From: Stereum hirsutum FP-91666 SS1
Taxonomy: Eukaryota; Basidiomycota; Agaricomycetes; Russulales; Stereaceae
Assembly (NCBI RefSeq): GCF_000264905.1
Contig: NW_006763149.1
Location: 1,005,725-1,069,724, forward strand
DNA: 64,000 nt
Direction of reading: 5' to 3'
In this document: positions 34,558-47,229 of the stretch, piece after piece
How positions within the stretch are numbered: the first letter of the stretch is position 1
How the letters are laid out: each line of letters opens with the position of its first letter
Program-made: the position numbers and the translations under genes
Notes under the pieces: generated by a model
The model's database searches: none
The model's input: the letters and a program-made list of their open reading frames with translations, nothing else
What the model was told of the DNA's origin: nothing

Positions 34558-37500
34558 ATGTCGACCGCCGGGGCTACCGATGCAGGTGTCTTAGACGGCC
34601 CCTCAGGTGTACAAGAAACACAGAATGAGCCATGGAGGTATGTCGATGATCACCAGGCGACGATATCATTCTCGCAAGTCGTGCCAGTCGATGTACGGGT
34701 TAGGGATCTCGAGGTCGGAGTCAAAGCTCAGGCATCAATAGGAGACTCTACGAAGAAGGCTCTACGTATCTCAAAGAAGGGGAAGGAGTTGCAGGAGGGT
34801 CCAGGTAAAGTGGATGCGGAAAAGGGCCTCGGTACTTCGAGCCAGCGCAAGAAGACTATCATCCAAGGCATTTCTGCGGATTTCCCTACTGGAACCTTGT
34901 CGGCAATTATTGGAGGCTCTGGCAGCGGGAAGGTCAGGATTCTTTTCTTGACCCTAGATAGTGGGCAGCGAACTGACACGCATAGGTCTTAGACCACTAT
35001 GCTGAATATCCTGTCGCATCGAATGCGAGGTACCAATCTACGCGTACATGGCTCTGTTCTATACAACGGCTCGCCCGAACTTTCGACCATCACGAACGCA
35101 TACGTTACGCAGACAGATGTGCTCCTTCCTACGTGCGTGGACTCACCTCGTATTCCTTATTCAATTGGTCTCATTTCGACGTAGTTTGACTGTTCGAGAA
35201 ACCCTCACGTACGCTGCCGAGCTGCGTTTGCCCTCCTCTGTGAACGCTTCGGAACGTCAACGGCTGGTCGAAGAGATCATCCTCGAACTCGGCTTGAAAG
35301 AGTGCGCAAATACGGTCGTAGGCGATGGATACCGGCGCCGCGGGTGTTCTGGAGGTGAACGTCGCCGGGTCAGCATTGGCGTTCAGATGCTCGCGAACCC
35401 CTCCGTTCTATGGCTTGACGAGCCTACTACGGGATTGGATGCCACGAGTGCGTACCAGCTCGTCAATACGCTGAAGCATTTGGCGAGCAAGGGTCGGACT
35501 ATCGTCACCACTATTCACCAACCTCGAAGCGACATCTTCTTTCTCTTCGACCGTCTCACGGTGCTGACAAGAGGACGTTGCACTTACTCTGGTCCTACCT
35601 CGGAGTGTTTGCCTTGGTTCGAGGTGCTGCTGCCCAAGGGTTTGAGAGAACATGTTAATCCAGCGGACTATCTCAGTAAATCTCATCTTTATCTTCCCAG
35701 AAACAATCATATACTGACATGGTTGCTCTTTAGTTGACATCTCCTCAGTAGATACCCGCACACCCGCGGCAGAGCTCGAGACACAAGCCCAAGTCGATCG
35801 TCTCATCTCTGCATGGGAGATCCAATCCGGGCAGACGTTCTCGTCAACCTCCACTCAAGGTCACGCAGATTCTAGGTCTTCATTGGTTTCCGCTCGGGGG
35901 ACCCGGGTCAAACACTCCGCGCCATTGTACCGCCAGATTCGCGTGTTGACTTCGCGGACGATCCTCACCACGTACAGAGATCCTATGGGGCTCATGGCTT
36001 CTTGGGCTGAGGGTATACTGATGGGTCTGGTTGGCGGGCTGGTATTCTTGCACTTACCGAAGACGTCGTCTGGCATACGTTCTCGCGAGGGTGCATTGTA
36101 TATTAGCGCGTCACTTCAAGGTACGTGGCCCAAGTCTACACGATATGACCCGGATTCTTACCCTGCCCGATGTCTTTCAGGTTACCTCTTCCTTTTGTTC
36201 GAAACCTACCGGATAACGGGCGTCGACATCAGTCTTTTTGACCGTGAAAGAGGCGAAGGTGTCGTCGGTGTAGTCGCTTGGTTGGTTAGTCGTCGTCTAG
36301 CCCGTGCTCTTTTGGAAGATATCCGTAAGTAAAGGCTGTTCTTGCACATACGTTTCTCTGCTGACTCTCAACATTTTAATAGTTGTCCCATTCGTCTTCT
36401 CAGTCATCTTTTACTTCATGTGCGGGTTCGAAGCGAACGCCCAGCAATTCCTCACGTTCTTCGCTGTCGTCCTGGTCAACCACTTCATCGCTGTTTCTCT
36501 CGCCACATTCTGTGCGGCCGTAAGCAGGGACTTTTCAGTGGCGACTCTCGTTGGGAACCTGGTATTCACGATTCAGAGTTTTGCGTGTGGCTACTTCATT
36601 CAAGCCGACACTATGCCAGGTCAGTCTCGTCTCTTCAACTACCCGTCTCATTTCTTCTAACGTCCTGGGTTCTAGTATATGTGCGTTGGCTGAAGTATTT
36701 GTCGTATGTCGTAAGTAATTTTTCTTATCGGCGTATTTCAGAGTTAGCTGACTCGTCTTTATAGTACTTCGCCTTCGGGGCTCTGGCTTCGAACGAATTC
36801 ACGGATAGTTTCTACGACTGTCCGACTGGAGACCCTCGCACAGACCCCAACTGCATAACCTACCGCGGCGATTACATCCTCTCCAGTCTCTCATTCCACC
36901 AGAACTGGAAAACAGTTCCTATCTGCGTCATGGTTGCTTTTGCCGCCTTCTTCACCATTGCTAGCATGCTCCTGCTGAAATATTGGACGGTGGATATCCA
37001 TGTTTCGGCGCAACAAAAGTCGACGACGGCGGAAGAGGAACAGGCCGCTGCGAAGGATAAGACGGAAAAGGAATCGGATCTGGAGGTGGAGGAAGCGATG
37101 AGGAAGGGTGGTGTGGTGAGGAAGGTGGATGTGAGGCTTGTGAAGTATGCGTTGGAGATCTCGAAACCTGCGATCTTTGGTTTTCGACGGAGTAGGAGGA
37201 TCAATATATTGAAGGGTGTGAGCACGATCTTCGAGGCTGGAAAGCTCAATAGTACGAATCTGTTTCTTCCTCTCCATCTCACTCCGTGAAAACTACTTAA
37301 CTCTTCACGCGTTACGCTTACAGTCATCATGGGCCCCTCCGGCAGTGGAAAATCCTCCTTGCTGAACCTTATGTCCCTCCGCCTCCGTTCTTCTCTCTCG
37401 ACACGCTACCAATCCGCTGGCACCATGCTCTTCAACGGTATTCCACCCGCCGACGCCGACATCCGGTCCCTTGTCTCCTACGTCACGCAAGATGACGCCG

Positions 37501-39371
37501 GACTCCTGTCGTACCTGACCGTTCGCGAGATGTTGAGGTTCTCCGCCGGTTTGAGGTTACCGAAAGAGATGAGCACGGAGGAGAAGTTGAGGAAGGCGGA
37601 GGAAGTGATTCTGAAGTTTGGGCTGAGGGATTGTGCGGATAATTTGATTGGTGATGAGATTGTTAAGGGGATTTCGGGTGGCGAGAAACGGTAACTTATT
37701 TTATTGCGGATCTTCCTGGCCTTCACTGATTGGGCTTTTATTCAGACGTGTCAGTATCGCGATTCAAGTTTTGACGGAGCCTTGCATCCTGATGTAAGGC
37801 ATATTTGTTTGTCTTATTCAAGCTGCAATTCACTGATACTTGTTGTTGCCACAGCCTTGATGAGCCCACATCCGGTCTGGACGCTTTCACCGCTGCATCC
37901 ATCTTAGACGTCCTCAAAGCCCTCGCCGAAGAAGGCCGCACGGTTATCTCGACCATCCACCAAGGGCGCTCCGACCTCTTCGCCTACTTCGGAAACGTCC
38001 TCCTCCTCGCCAAGGGTGGCGAAGTCGCATACTCCGGCACCGCACAGGATATGTTGCCCCACTTTGCCAAGTTGGGCTATACGTGCGCCCCGGAGATGAA
38101 CCCGGCTGATTTCGCGCTCGATTTGGTGTCGGTGGATTTGAGGGAGGCGCATAGGGAGGAAGTGAGTCGCAAGAAGGTCAAGAGGTTGACGGCGCAGTTT
38201 GACGTGGCGAACGAGAAGGGACAAGATGAAGTTGTGGCGCGTACCTCGGCGGAGGTGGGGACGAGGAGACAATCGCAACTGGTCTCGGCGGAGTTGACGA
38301 AGATGAGGAGGGATATGGCCCCGTTCTATGTGGCTTATCCTATTCTGCTCCGAAGAGGACTGCTCGGGTTTTATCGTCGACCGGATTTGATGGCTGGAAG
38401 GTTGGGGCAGGTGCTGGGATTGGCGATCATCATTGCTGTGTTCTTCGCTCCGCTTGGGGACGATTACTTCAGTGTTCAGAACCGGTTGGGATGTATACAA
38501 GAGATATTGCCGGTGTACTTCGTCGGGATGTTGCAGAACGTGGCGCTATATCCGTCTGAGAGGGATGTTTTCTACCGGGTACGTTCCCTCCCCTCCTCTA
38601 TCAGTTCGGACCCAGGCTGACTGAGCATGATTATATAGGAGCACGATGATCGTGCATACACCGTGGAGGCTTTCTTCATGTCATACCTGACGCTCGAACT
38701 TCCACTAGAGATAGTTGCCTGCCTGATGTTCTCTAGTCTCGTAGCCATCGCAGTAGACCTTCGTCGCACGGTGGCGATGTTCTTCATTGTGACCCTCAAC
38801 GCTGGTACGTATCTTCCACGACTGCCGTCGTCGGGTTGAAATGCTAATTGGGAGCGGCAATGGCAGTCTGCATCGTCTCTTCCGGGGAGAGCATCGGTAT
38901 CATATTTAATACCGTATTCAGCTCTAGTACTGGCTTCGCCCTCAATATCACGAGCACAGTGCTTAGCATTGGCACTTTTATGGCCGGTACGCCGCCTCTT
39001 TCACGGTCTGAGTCACCGGCGTTACACCGCTCACCATTCTTCCCTTCTTAGGTCTCGTCAGCATCGATATGCCCGGCTTCCTCAGAGCCCTCAACTATCT
39101 CTCTCCTCTGAAATACGCCGCAGCGAATCTCGTGGTATACACCTTCCACGGATTCAACTTCACATGCACGGATGCACAGCGTCTGGCAGATGGTTCCTGC
39201 CCGATCAATACTGGCGATGAAGTTCTCGAGTTGTATGGCTATGGGAGCACGAATCCGGGACGGAATCTAGCGTATTTGGTGGTGACAACCGTGATTTATA
39301 GATTTCTGGCATACGCGCTGTTGAGGGTGACGAGGATGCATTTGGGGATTGGACGGAAGAGGGCTTCGTAA
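34558..39371 (+). CDS. Full-size ABCG-type transporter (NBD-TMD-NBD-TMD)
   Basis: The gene has many introns, with ATG at 34558 and the stop at 39371. Half 1 has Walker A GGSGSGK, completed after an intron by TTMLNILSHRM, signature CSGGERRRVS, Walker B with VLWLDEPTTGLDA, and the H-loop TTIHQPRSD. Six or so membrane helices follow (for example VPFVFSVIFYFM and FLTFFAVVLVNHFIAVSL). Half 2 has Walker A GPSGSGKSS, signature ISGGEKRR, Walker B ILDEPTSGLDA, H-loop STIHQGRSD and a second set of helices. NBD-before-TMD order in both halves marks the ABCG (White/PDR) group. Such pumps export lipids, sterols or drugs across the plasma membrane. All catalytic motifs are intact in both halves. The substrate is unknown. 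Confidence 0.93.
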
Positions 39372-39778
39372 AGTTATGCTTCTATGGATTCTGAAGGATT
39401 TCTTGGACTTTAGAGATATTATAGATTTTTTATTATTAGACAAGTTGCTCTTGGATACCAGGCTCAGTGTTCTGCATTGACACTTGATTTTTTACCGGAG
39501 ACCTTCCGCAATGACGGCATATATGAGCGGTCCCAGAAGAATATAAGTTATGGAACGTTTGAAGGCTCGGACCTGCCCACCTAGAGTACGGAGGTGATGC
39601 GTCACGTTGGAAAAGGGCTACATATTTGGGTTCGTTGAATGATCGTAAGTTACATTGTCGTCGCCTGCATGAACGTTCCACGATAGTGTGCTACCAGTCA
39701 TAATTTACAGACGTCTCTCATTCGTGAGTTCTCATGAGTCATAACAAGCACCTGGACCTCTACCACCATCCCCTCCAA
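39372..39778. other. Convergent intergenic gap
   Basis: Only about 400 bases lie between the stops of the ABC transporter and coiled-coil copy C. They are AT-rich just after the transporter stop, with no coding signal. Confidence 0.5.
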
Positions 39779-41733
39779 CTAATCCAGTTCACTTCGTATG
39801 GACCTGATCATCGCCCGCTGCCTCTGTATGACCTCCTTCGTCTTACGCATTTTATATCGATGCGTGAAGAGCTCATAGTCGGCTTCCTTCTCTCCAGGCG
39901 TTTCCCTGGCCCGGTCCCGCAGACTGCGTTTGTGATTCTTGTCCCGGACAAAATGGCTCCGTAGACGTAGTTCGTAACGGATGTGACGAGCAAGCTACCA
40001 AGCAAACGAACTTATAAGTAGGAGGCCGAGGAGAGAAGGTTTTGTTTTCTATAACTCACCTGAAGCTTGAGGAAAAATCTGTTCGTCGTCCAGACGTACT
40101 GCTCCAACTTCTCCACGTTGCGCTTATCGATGCGGCACAGTCTGTCAAGGAACTTGACCAAGCGGTTGCTGACACTACGCAAGAGAGGTTGATATTTAGG
40201 TATGAATGTACGAATCGAATGCCGCATATGACGGCACTTACTGATCGAAACTCTTCCAGGTATTATCTTGCTTTTTCGACCATTGTCCGTCGAGCTTCGC
40301 GAGTTTGGGTGGGCAGTCGGGCGGCAACTCCGGATAGGGCTCCCTCGCGCGTTCGACCCAGTCAGTCATGACTCGGATGGACTGAGTGATATCAGAGCGA
40401 GCATCATCGAACGCTTGACATAGTTCGATGGATTGCCTGTCGGAGGGGTGCTGTATTTGGTTAGCCAGAAGGAGCTATCGTGGTATAAATCGTATAAGCC
40501 GGCTGCACAGAACTAAAAAGGTACTGCATATAATGACGAACAGGGATCACTCTCTTAGCAAGGGTGGCTAACGGTTTGTTCAGAACCTCTATTTGCTTCC
40601 TAAATCCATATGGTGCTATTTGACGTGTGATCAAACACGCCGCCAGCAAGTGGATAAATCCACCTACCAGCAATGGAATCCATCAGATCAATAATACTCC
40701 CAGAAGACGAAGGAGCCTGATCAGAGAAGCTCGAAAGCGACGGCGTAGCTATCGACAGTTTCGATGATGGACGAGGTTTAAAGGTGGAGGTGCCAGCAAA
40801 AACAGCGGGGTTCCCATCCGATGTGCGTGGTTTGGATCGGGATACGAACGGCTTTGGGGGAGTACGGGTTGATGTCTGGCCCTGTGGTGTCGGAGGTAAA
40901 GGAACTCGATTGGCCAAAGACGCAGAGTGGGCGTCGAGTACATTGGTTGGAACACGAAGCTTCCCCTGAAAGTGAGCGGCAGCTACATCGAAACCAGTCG
41001 CTCTGAGATGGTCCATTAAGTTCTGTGGATACAGGCGGAGTGAGATGAGGCTGTAGAGGACATATAACGTACAACACACCTGTCGATCCTGAGACTCGGG
41101 GGAGGTATCCGACCTGGTTGGAGGAAAAGCGACAGGATGATATGAGACTGGAGACGGAGGCGCATGCTCCAGGTTTTTTGGCGAGGTCGCAGTGGAGTTA
41201 GGGATTCGAGATGTGGCTATGTTCGAAAGGTCACCATCATGGACATGGGTGACCGGAATTTTGTATTGCGAGCCGAGCGGTGTGCGAGCGTGATAGATCG
41301 GATCCCCGGCTATTTGCTGAGGAGGAGTCGCTCGATGATGTAGTACGGGCGGACGGTGGCGAATCGGAATCGGGTCTACTCGCGTCAGAGTCTCCGTCGA
41401 GGTAGCTATTTGGGAAGCCCGAAAGGCCCTGCTAGGTTGATTGCTAGGTCGAAGTCGCTTCAAGAGATTGCGACATCCTATACGAAGCCCACGTCGTAGG
41501 TCTGGCCGGTCTATACCGTCCTGTTTGAGAGGAGCGGGATATGTAGTGGTACTGCTCGAATTTTTAGGTGCATGAGAACCGTCGCGATGCAGGGGGAAAT
41601 CAAGACCGTCTAGACGTGCGGGTGCTACCTGCCGCGCGGATGCATCTCTGGGACGACCGTAAGGCCCTTGAGCGATGGACCTCGTGGACGCAGGGCCCCT
41701 GCGGTCGTCGTTAGATGTGTCAGCGCGAGGCAT
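39779..41733 (-). CDS. Coiled-coil/disordered family protein, copy C
   Basis: The ATG at 41733 begins MPRADTSNDDRR. Exon 1 (41733-41080) is Arg/Pro/Ser-rich. Exon 2 (41022-40668) starts NLMDHLRATGFD and ends in phase 1. An exon then reads APYGFRKQIEVLNKPLATL. The exon 40450-40242 ends LDGQWSKKQDNTWKSFD at phase 2, the next ends TTNRFFLKLQ at phase 0, and the last begins LARHIRYELRLRS and runs as a basic coiled coil (TKEVIQRQRAMIRSIRSELD) to the stop at 39779. All of these blocks line up with copies A and B. The function is unknown. Confidence 0.78.
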
Positions 41734-42422
41734 AGAGTTCTGAGCTATTAAATCCAGGTAAATATATGGTCAGAGTGCGCCCATATATATAATCGTGAAT
41801 TAAAGTCGGCTTGGAAGTTTCGATATGCGACCCACCGACTACGCGAACTTTCAAATACAGCACCGTAGAACGCACAGCTCGGTGCAGGTGCAGCTCAAGA
41901 AACCCAGGCCTGAAGCTGAAGGCTCACGGAGGAAAAGAGGTAGCAAGGAAAAAGGTACAGTGGACCTAGGTACTTTTATACTTTCGAGGCCGTCGATGCG
42001 TGCGATAGCAAGCGCTTGGATCCTCGAGAGAACAAGAGCACTTCGCCACCCAGAAATCGGACCCGGACAAAAACACAGCATCCTACTAGATATGGACGAG
42101 TGGTTTGTTGTTTGGCAAATAAGTGTTACTGATGGGTGGCAAACATCCACTAGATAGCGATCGTTCGAGCACAGGTGTGGGTGACGGTATGAAAATCTTG
42201 TTCGACTGGCGTTCGACCGATCATCGATCAACGACCAATTGCAACATGACCCGTGGGAGTTCCTTATGGGTGGCACCGATGGCGGTGGCGTTCTCCTTTG
42301 TTCTGGTGCGATAACAGACGGTCGATAGTCATCGGTTATAGTAGAACGTATCGATTAACCAAGGCCTCCACAATCACGGATCGATGCAAAAGGACCATTG
42401 TTATATATGTCTGCAAAACCGC
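41734..42422. other. Intergenic, minus-strand promoter of copy C and MYND gene 3' flank
   Basis: Open frames of 110-140 codons overlap on both strands, but none carries a motif or splice signal set. I see nothing else in it. Confidence 0.45.
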
Positions 42423-43625
42423 TCACACAACACCTAATTCGTCCCTCGTTCGTCTCTGCCATACCCAGTTTCCTCCAGGGGTTTCTTCTTCCATAACGCC
42501 CGGTTCCCAATCCTCTATACGCAGCTTCTTATCCTTCACGAACCTATACACATAGCCATTCTCGGCGCAATGCTTTGCTTCACCGAACCAGATTGGCGGT
42601 GGTGGGAAACCCGTCGGCAGAAGGGATTCGAGCATAGAACGGTAGACGGGGAGGGCAGTCGACCAACCAAACGTGACGTTGGTATTGGAGTCAACAAGAA
42701 CTGATGTGGCATATTAGATATTGAAAGGAGTGCACGCAAATAAATCACTGACACATGCACCTGACCCACGACACCAAGTCAGGATCTTCCGCACGCATCT
42801 CTGCAGTCTTCCTTGTCGTAGTAGCCTTGAAAGACTCTAGATTCCTCCCCTCGGGCGTATTCGGTGCAGGATCGTCTTCAATGACACCGCCATCCAAGGC
42901 GAACGCCTTGGCAGGGTTGCCATCATAATCAGGGCGGTAGCTGACTTGCAGAAAAATGTGCTGGTTATCAGCGTCGAACTTCCGGTCCGTCTTTAAGTAG
43001 GCGAAGCTGACAGCGCGTCGGAGGATGTAACGATGTAAAGAGCACCAGTCTTGCAGCATACGCAACTTCGTAGGAATGGGCGGAATATCAGGTCCTTCGC
43101 TGGGTTGTTGCGCTATAGCGTTGATTGCTTGCTTCTGGCGGCAGATGTGTTTGTGCTCCTTCCAGTGGGCTTTCTGGTGCTCTCGGCTCTAGAAATGGGT
43201 AATTAGTGGTGTGAAAGAGTAAAAACATGAAAGGCATGGTCAAGTGGAAGAGCTGGCTCGAGCATAATCGGAGGGGAAGGCGTGCTTCAGGCATACGTAG
43301 TTACCGCCTCTATTACGGCATAATTCATATAGGTGCAGCTCACTAGCACACGACTCGAGAACGAACGTCCGCAACAGTAGTGTCCACAAACTTATCCAAC
43401 TCAGACGGCAAGAAGACGTGCTAACCAATGACCCCGTAAAAGTCAAGAACTTACACAATATTCTGCGGCGCGACAACCCCCACACAGGCGCAATGGTGGC
43501 GTCCCTGGGGTTCTGTGTTTACCGCAATGGAGACAGCAATGGAGTGCATTCCGACTGATGGTGAGTTTTTGATGTTGAGGTTTGAAGACCAACTGGTCGC
43601 TGCCCGGGTCGGTTGGTCTAGGCAT
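42423..43625 (-). CDS. MYND-type zinc-finger protein
   Basis: Exon 1 (43625-43455) and exon 2 (from 43188) join in phase 0 across a complete MYND finger. CLHCGK, CGGCRAAEYC, then SREHQKAHWKEHKHIC give the C-C-C-C-C-C-H-C pattern that binds two zinc ions. MYND fingers are protein-interaction modules, common in mushroom genomes beside uncharacterised C-terminal domains like this one (DWCSLHRYILRRAVSFAYL). The last exon (42700-42423) ends WVWQRRTRDELGVV. The natural-looking donor after LVSWV does not match its phase. A GTGCGG donor at 42795 does, giving 280 residues. Confidence 0.8.
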
Positions 43626-44208
43626 CGAAAATCAAGAAACTGGATGATCCGATAGTGAGTTCCAATGACGGCGCGACAGCGGTTGACATGTCGATCCTGA
43701 CCGTGAAGACAGTTATACGTCAGTTGCGGATGGCTAAGAAATGTTGAGACGCTGCGGTCGTAATATAGTTTGATATGCAAGTCTGATGCCTCTTGGGTCT
43801 ATGGAGAGAGCAAGATGGTTGTGGTGAGTTCCAGGGCGGTCGCCACCCTGTGCCACCGTCGGCTCGCCAACATTTTTAAATCTCCGCTTCAATTATTTTT
43901 GTTCCGTGTCGGGACCGTGTCATGCCATTGTACTACGCAAGCGCTTCTACCTCAAGATCGATTTGCTTGTTCCGTGTCTCACCTGCCCTTTGAAGTTCTT
44001 CTGGACCCCACAAACGCATATGAGAACCGCTAGCTGCATTCTGTTCCCAACGTGTACTTGATTCTCACCCAACGCTCCCGCGCCAACCTGCGATACGAGC
44101 GTTGAACGGCAGGTCCCCGTCTGCACCTCCCGGCCTTCAGCATTACGAGAGGATCTTTCTACATACTGTCTCCGGACTCTCTCTCCGACCCTTGTACAAC
44201 TGGAAGCT
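43626..44208. other. Divergent promoter gap between MYND gene and unknown plus-strand gene
   Basis: No coding region is supportable. A short frame at 43770-44033 (LPFEVLLDPTNAYENR) vaguely resembles the start of an F-box but lacks the rest. Confidence 0.4.
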
Positions 44209-45781
44209 ATGGACGACGATATTTTACAGCTTGAACGGTCTAAGTTCTCGACATATCCCGAGCCCGGCCTTCTGGATTACTGCGAGATGTTTCCTCTTGT
44301 GCAAACACTGGCGAAGGCAGAGCTCACGGGCGAATGGGAGATCTCCCACGAGGAAAGACTTATGGTTGCTCTGGATAGCTTACCACTTCGGAAAGACATT
44401 GCAACCCTGAAGAGAAGTGTGGCTGAGGGGGACCTTGACGAACAAGTCATACTTGGAATGATGTGCGTCACTCCATTTCTCATCTTCATTCCAAACTCTG
44501 TTCATATCTGACTATAATCAATTACTTCACGGTGATGCTTGTACAGGCATTGGACCGGATGCCGAGTGCCTTTCGATCAGATGATAGGTATACGTCTATG
44601 GAAGTCCGTCACGCAGTTGGATACGGACCACATGCAAAACCCAGAGTGTCCCTTGTCATTGGCTACAGTCAGCGCGCTACACTGCCTCACCTACGCGTAT
44701 TCATTCTACTACGCTGCTACAGACGATACTTTGTCGCTCATCCGTGCTGCAAAGTTTGGGGAAGTCCTCGCGGTCAGAAGGATCGTCTCACCTGCCGTTC
44801 TTCGCACTGCATACGAAATGGCTCAGCACCCGGACTTATTCGGATTCGCTCATAACGCAACTGTAGAAAACCTCGGCGCGAAGGATGATAAAGGACACTT
44901 TCCAGGCTTGAAGGCGATCTACGAAGAGAGAACAGCTGCTCTACAAATGGTACTAAGAGCTTCCTTCCTTGTTGTGCGTCATCACCAGTGCTGACTACGA
45001 CCACCACCATTTCTACCAGGACACACCAATACACCCACCTTCTTGCCGACCGCTCGAAAGCCCTGCACCCGCTGGCCTGGATTCGGCTTCCATTTCTTCT
45101 AATATCGACGCATTGCACGGACCCGAAAGCCTCGACGAACTCTCCGAAACGGAGGATGTTTTGATGCGAGCTCTCAGTGGCAGTCCTGACAACCTTTCGA
45201 ACAACGATTGCTCGGACCTTCTCGGAGACGCTCTTGTACTAAGCTATTCCAATGCCGGACTCGAAAGCCCCACCAACGTAGCGAATAAACGCCCGAGCTC
45301 GAAGAAGAACAAGAAGAAGAAAAAGAAACGAGCGCAGCCTCCTACGACTCCTGGCGGAGACCTCCCAGCTCCTCTACCCAATGACCACCACGCCAATCAT
45401 GCCTCCGTTGAAAGTCACATCCCCCCTCCCGAATCTGTCCTCTACGATCAGACACGAACATATTCCGAGCAAGGCATCCAAGCAGTACAGTCTTGGCCTG
45501 AAGGATGCCCTAGTGGACTTATTTCTGTGCAAGTCCAGACTGACGACGGCTCCACTCCGAATGGGCAATCGATGCCGACGCCGTCTCACTCGGAACAGAG
45601 CTCCCAGACCGAGCTCGGTACGGACGAGTGTACGACGCTTGAGAAGGAGGAGTTGCTTGCTCTTCGCGAAGTTCTGGAGCAGAGCAGAATCGTCGTGGGT
45701 GAGCTCGGGCGCAGGCTCGTGGAGTCGACGCCTGGTTTCGACTACACGTCGTTTGAGTTGGAGGGCTTGGATCTGGCCTGA
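44209..45781 (+). CDS. Unknown protein with helical half and lysine-rich nuclear-type tail
   Basis: Three exons (44209-44462, 44547-44949, 45020-45781) give 472 residues in phase. I do not recognise the family. The N-terminal half is globular and helical (DEERLMVALDSLP-like stretches, ALHCLTYAYSFYY, LSLIRAAKFGEVLAVRRIV). The C-terminal half is disordered, with a run KKNKKKKKKRAQ that could be a nuclear-localisation signal, then Pro/Ser/Gln-rich sequence and a short final helix (ALREVLEQSRIVVGELGRRL). The start ATG (MDDDILQLERSKF) is the first in frame. Nothing shows a catalytic site. Confidence 0.72.
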
Positions 45782-46165
45782 CTTGTCGCTCACGACTAGG
45801 CGATGCTCGAATGGTGCATTTCTTTTGCACTTAGGTTCTCGAAGGCTTGCTCTCTTCATGTCCATCTCTCTTGTCTCCATGTACTTAATTTTTTGTCCCG
45901 GATGAAAAATCCATTGTACTAGTTATTATATGTGGGTTGCGCAGTTGTTTGATGAGCATACGGTGTGCTTGTAGAATGGTGTAAGAATGGTCCATCTGTA
46001 TTCCGTGGCTCAAGTCGTCTTCCGTCTGCACAATTTTATGCAACGAAGTCTTTGCTCGTGCTATCTCGTTCTTTGCTGGATTTCACTCTCCGAGTCTGCT
46101 CAAAGTTTGCTCTAAGTCCATACCAAGTCAGTCTTGTGAACAAAGCATGGTCGTAGATATCACAA

Positions 46166-46240
46166 GGGCACATGGTGTAGTTGGTTTATCACGCTCGCTT
46201 AGCATGCGAGAGGTGTCCGGTTCAATTCCGGATGTGTCCA
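46166..46240 (+). tRNA. tRNA-Ala (anticodon AGC)
   Basis: The acceptor stem pairs GGGCACA (46166) with TGTGTCC (46233-46239), with one G-U pair. The D-stem is GTG/CAC, the anticodon stem is CTCGC/GCGAG around the loop TTAGCAT, and the T-stem is TCCGG/CCGGA around TTCAATT. The loop centre AGC reads alanine GCU (and GCC after inosine formation). The discriminator base is A. No intron is present, and the internal A and B box positions are intact. Confidence 0.93.
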
Positions 46241-46259
46241 CCTACGGTAGGCAGACATC

Positions 46260-46264
46260 TTTTT
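46260..46264 (+). terminator. RNA polymerase III terminator of tRNA-Ala
   Basis: A run of five T residues 20 bases downstream of the tRNA is the usual Pol III stop signal. Confidence 0.7.
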
Positions 46265-47202
46265 CTTACCTCTGTGAACAAAAAACCAGGATGCCACCTG
46301 ATGCCACACCTCGCCACACGGCAAAGCGCGTATTACGTCATCTGTTTACCAAAAGCTTTCGATCCAAACAACCGCTCGCGATTCTTTTTGCTTCAACCAG
46401 CCACTTGCAAATGCCTCTGAACACGACGTCAATAACGGTCTTTTCGGTGCTGCGTAGCTTTCCTACGATATTCCCTATCTCTTGAATACCTTGTCTCGAC
46501 TTCCTCTCCAGATGCTCAATTTGTGATTGCCCCACCTAACGACACGTCGCTGCCACACAGTCCAGGTGACTTGAAAGTTGACGTTCTTCGCTGGCACGTA
46601 CTGCAGTGGCCTACATCTCTAGAACTGTGTGCCATCATTTATATCATCCCTTGTTGGTACTCGAATGATACGAAACTTCGCTTGAGGACGTGTATCCTTC
46701 AGGATCGCGAGCACGTGCTCATCGCTCTTCGAATGCAGCCTGGCATAATCTATCCGACATGGAAGGCGAGATGCGGACCTCTCGAGTCTCATCGATCTCA
46801 TCCTCGGAAGGTCTCTCGTTTTTTTGCTCATTGCCTTGATATAATGTAATGGGATCATCTTGTCCTGGCATGTTTCACTTGATTTTACCTCGCCAACAAA
46901 GGTGACCAATCACATCGCTTATTGATCCGCACCACTGTCATAGGCCGCTTGGACCCGCATCCAATAGTACGTCGGAAGGCTGAAATTCTTTGCAGCGTCT
47001 CTAGACGACGGTTCCCAGCATCGCACCGTATCCCACCTTGTTCCTCAGGCTCGCTGGTGGGACATACATACTCTAGATCAACCTGAACAAGTACCATACC
47101 TTGGAAGACGCGGGATTGCATAGGGTTCTCGACCTAGGACGGTACGTTTCAAGTCGCTCGCTCGATATGGAAGGGTCAAACATATACTTACGTTCTCGTA
47201 TT

Positions 47203-47229
47203 GGGTAAGTAAGGTAAGGTAAGGTAAGT
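47203..47229. repeat. GGTAA pentanucleotide microsatellite
   Basis: About five copies of a GGTAA/AAGGT unit lie in a row, the first two with small length changes. The array directly abuts the TTTATTCGGGG sequence of the probable LINE tail. Confidence 0.85.

Noticed and set aside
43981..44030. F-box-like phrase LPFEVLLDP
   Set aside because: Only a few residues match, and no rest of the domain follows in any frame.
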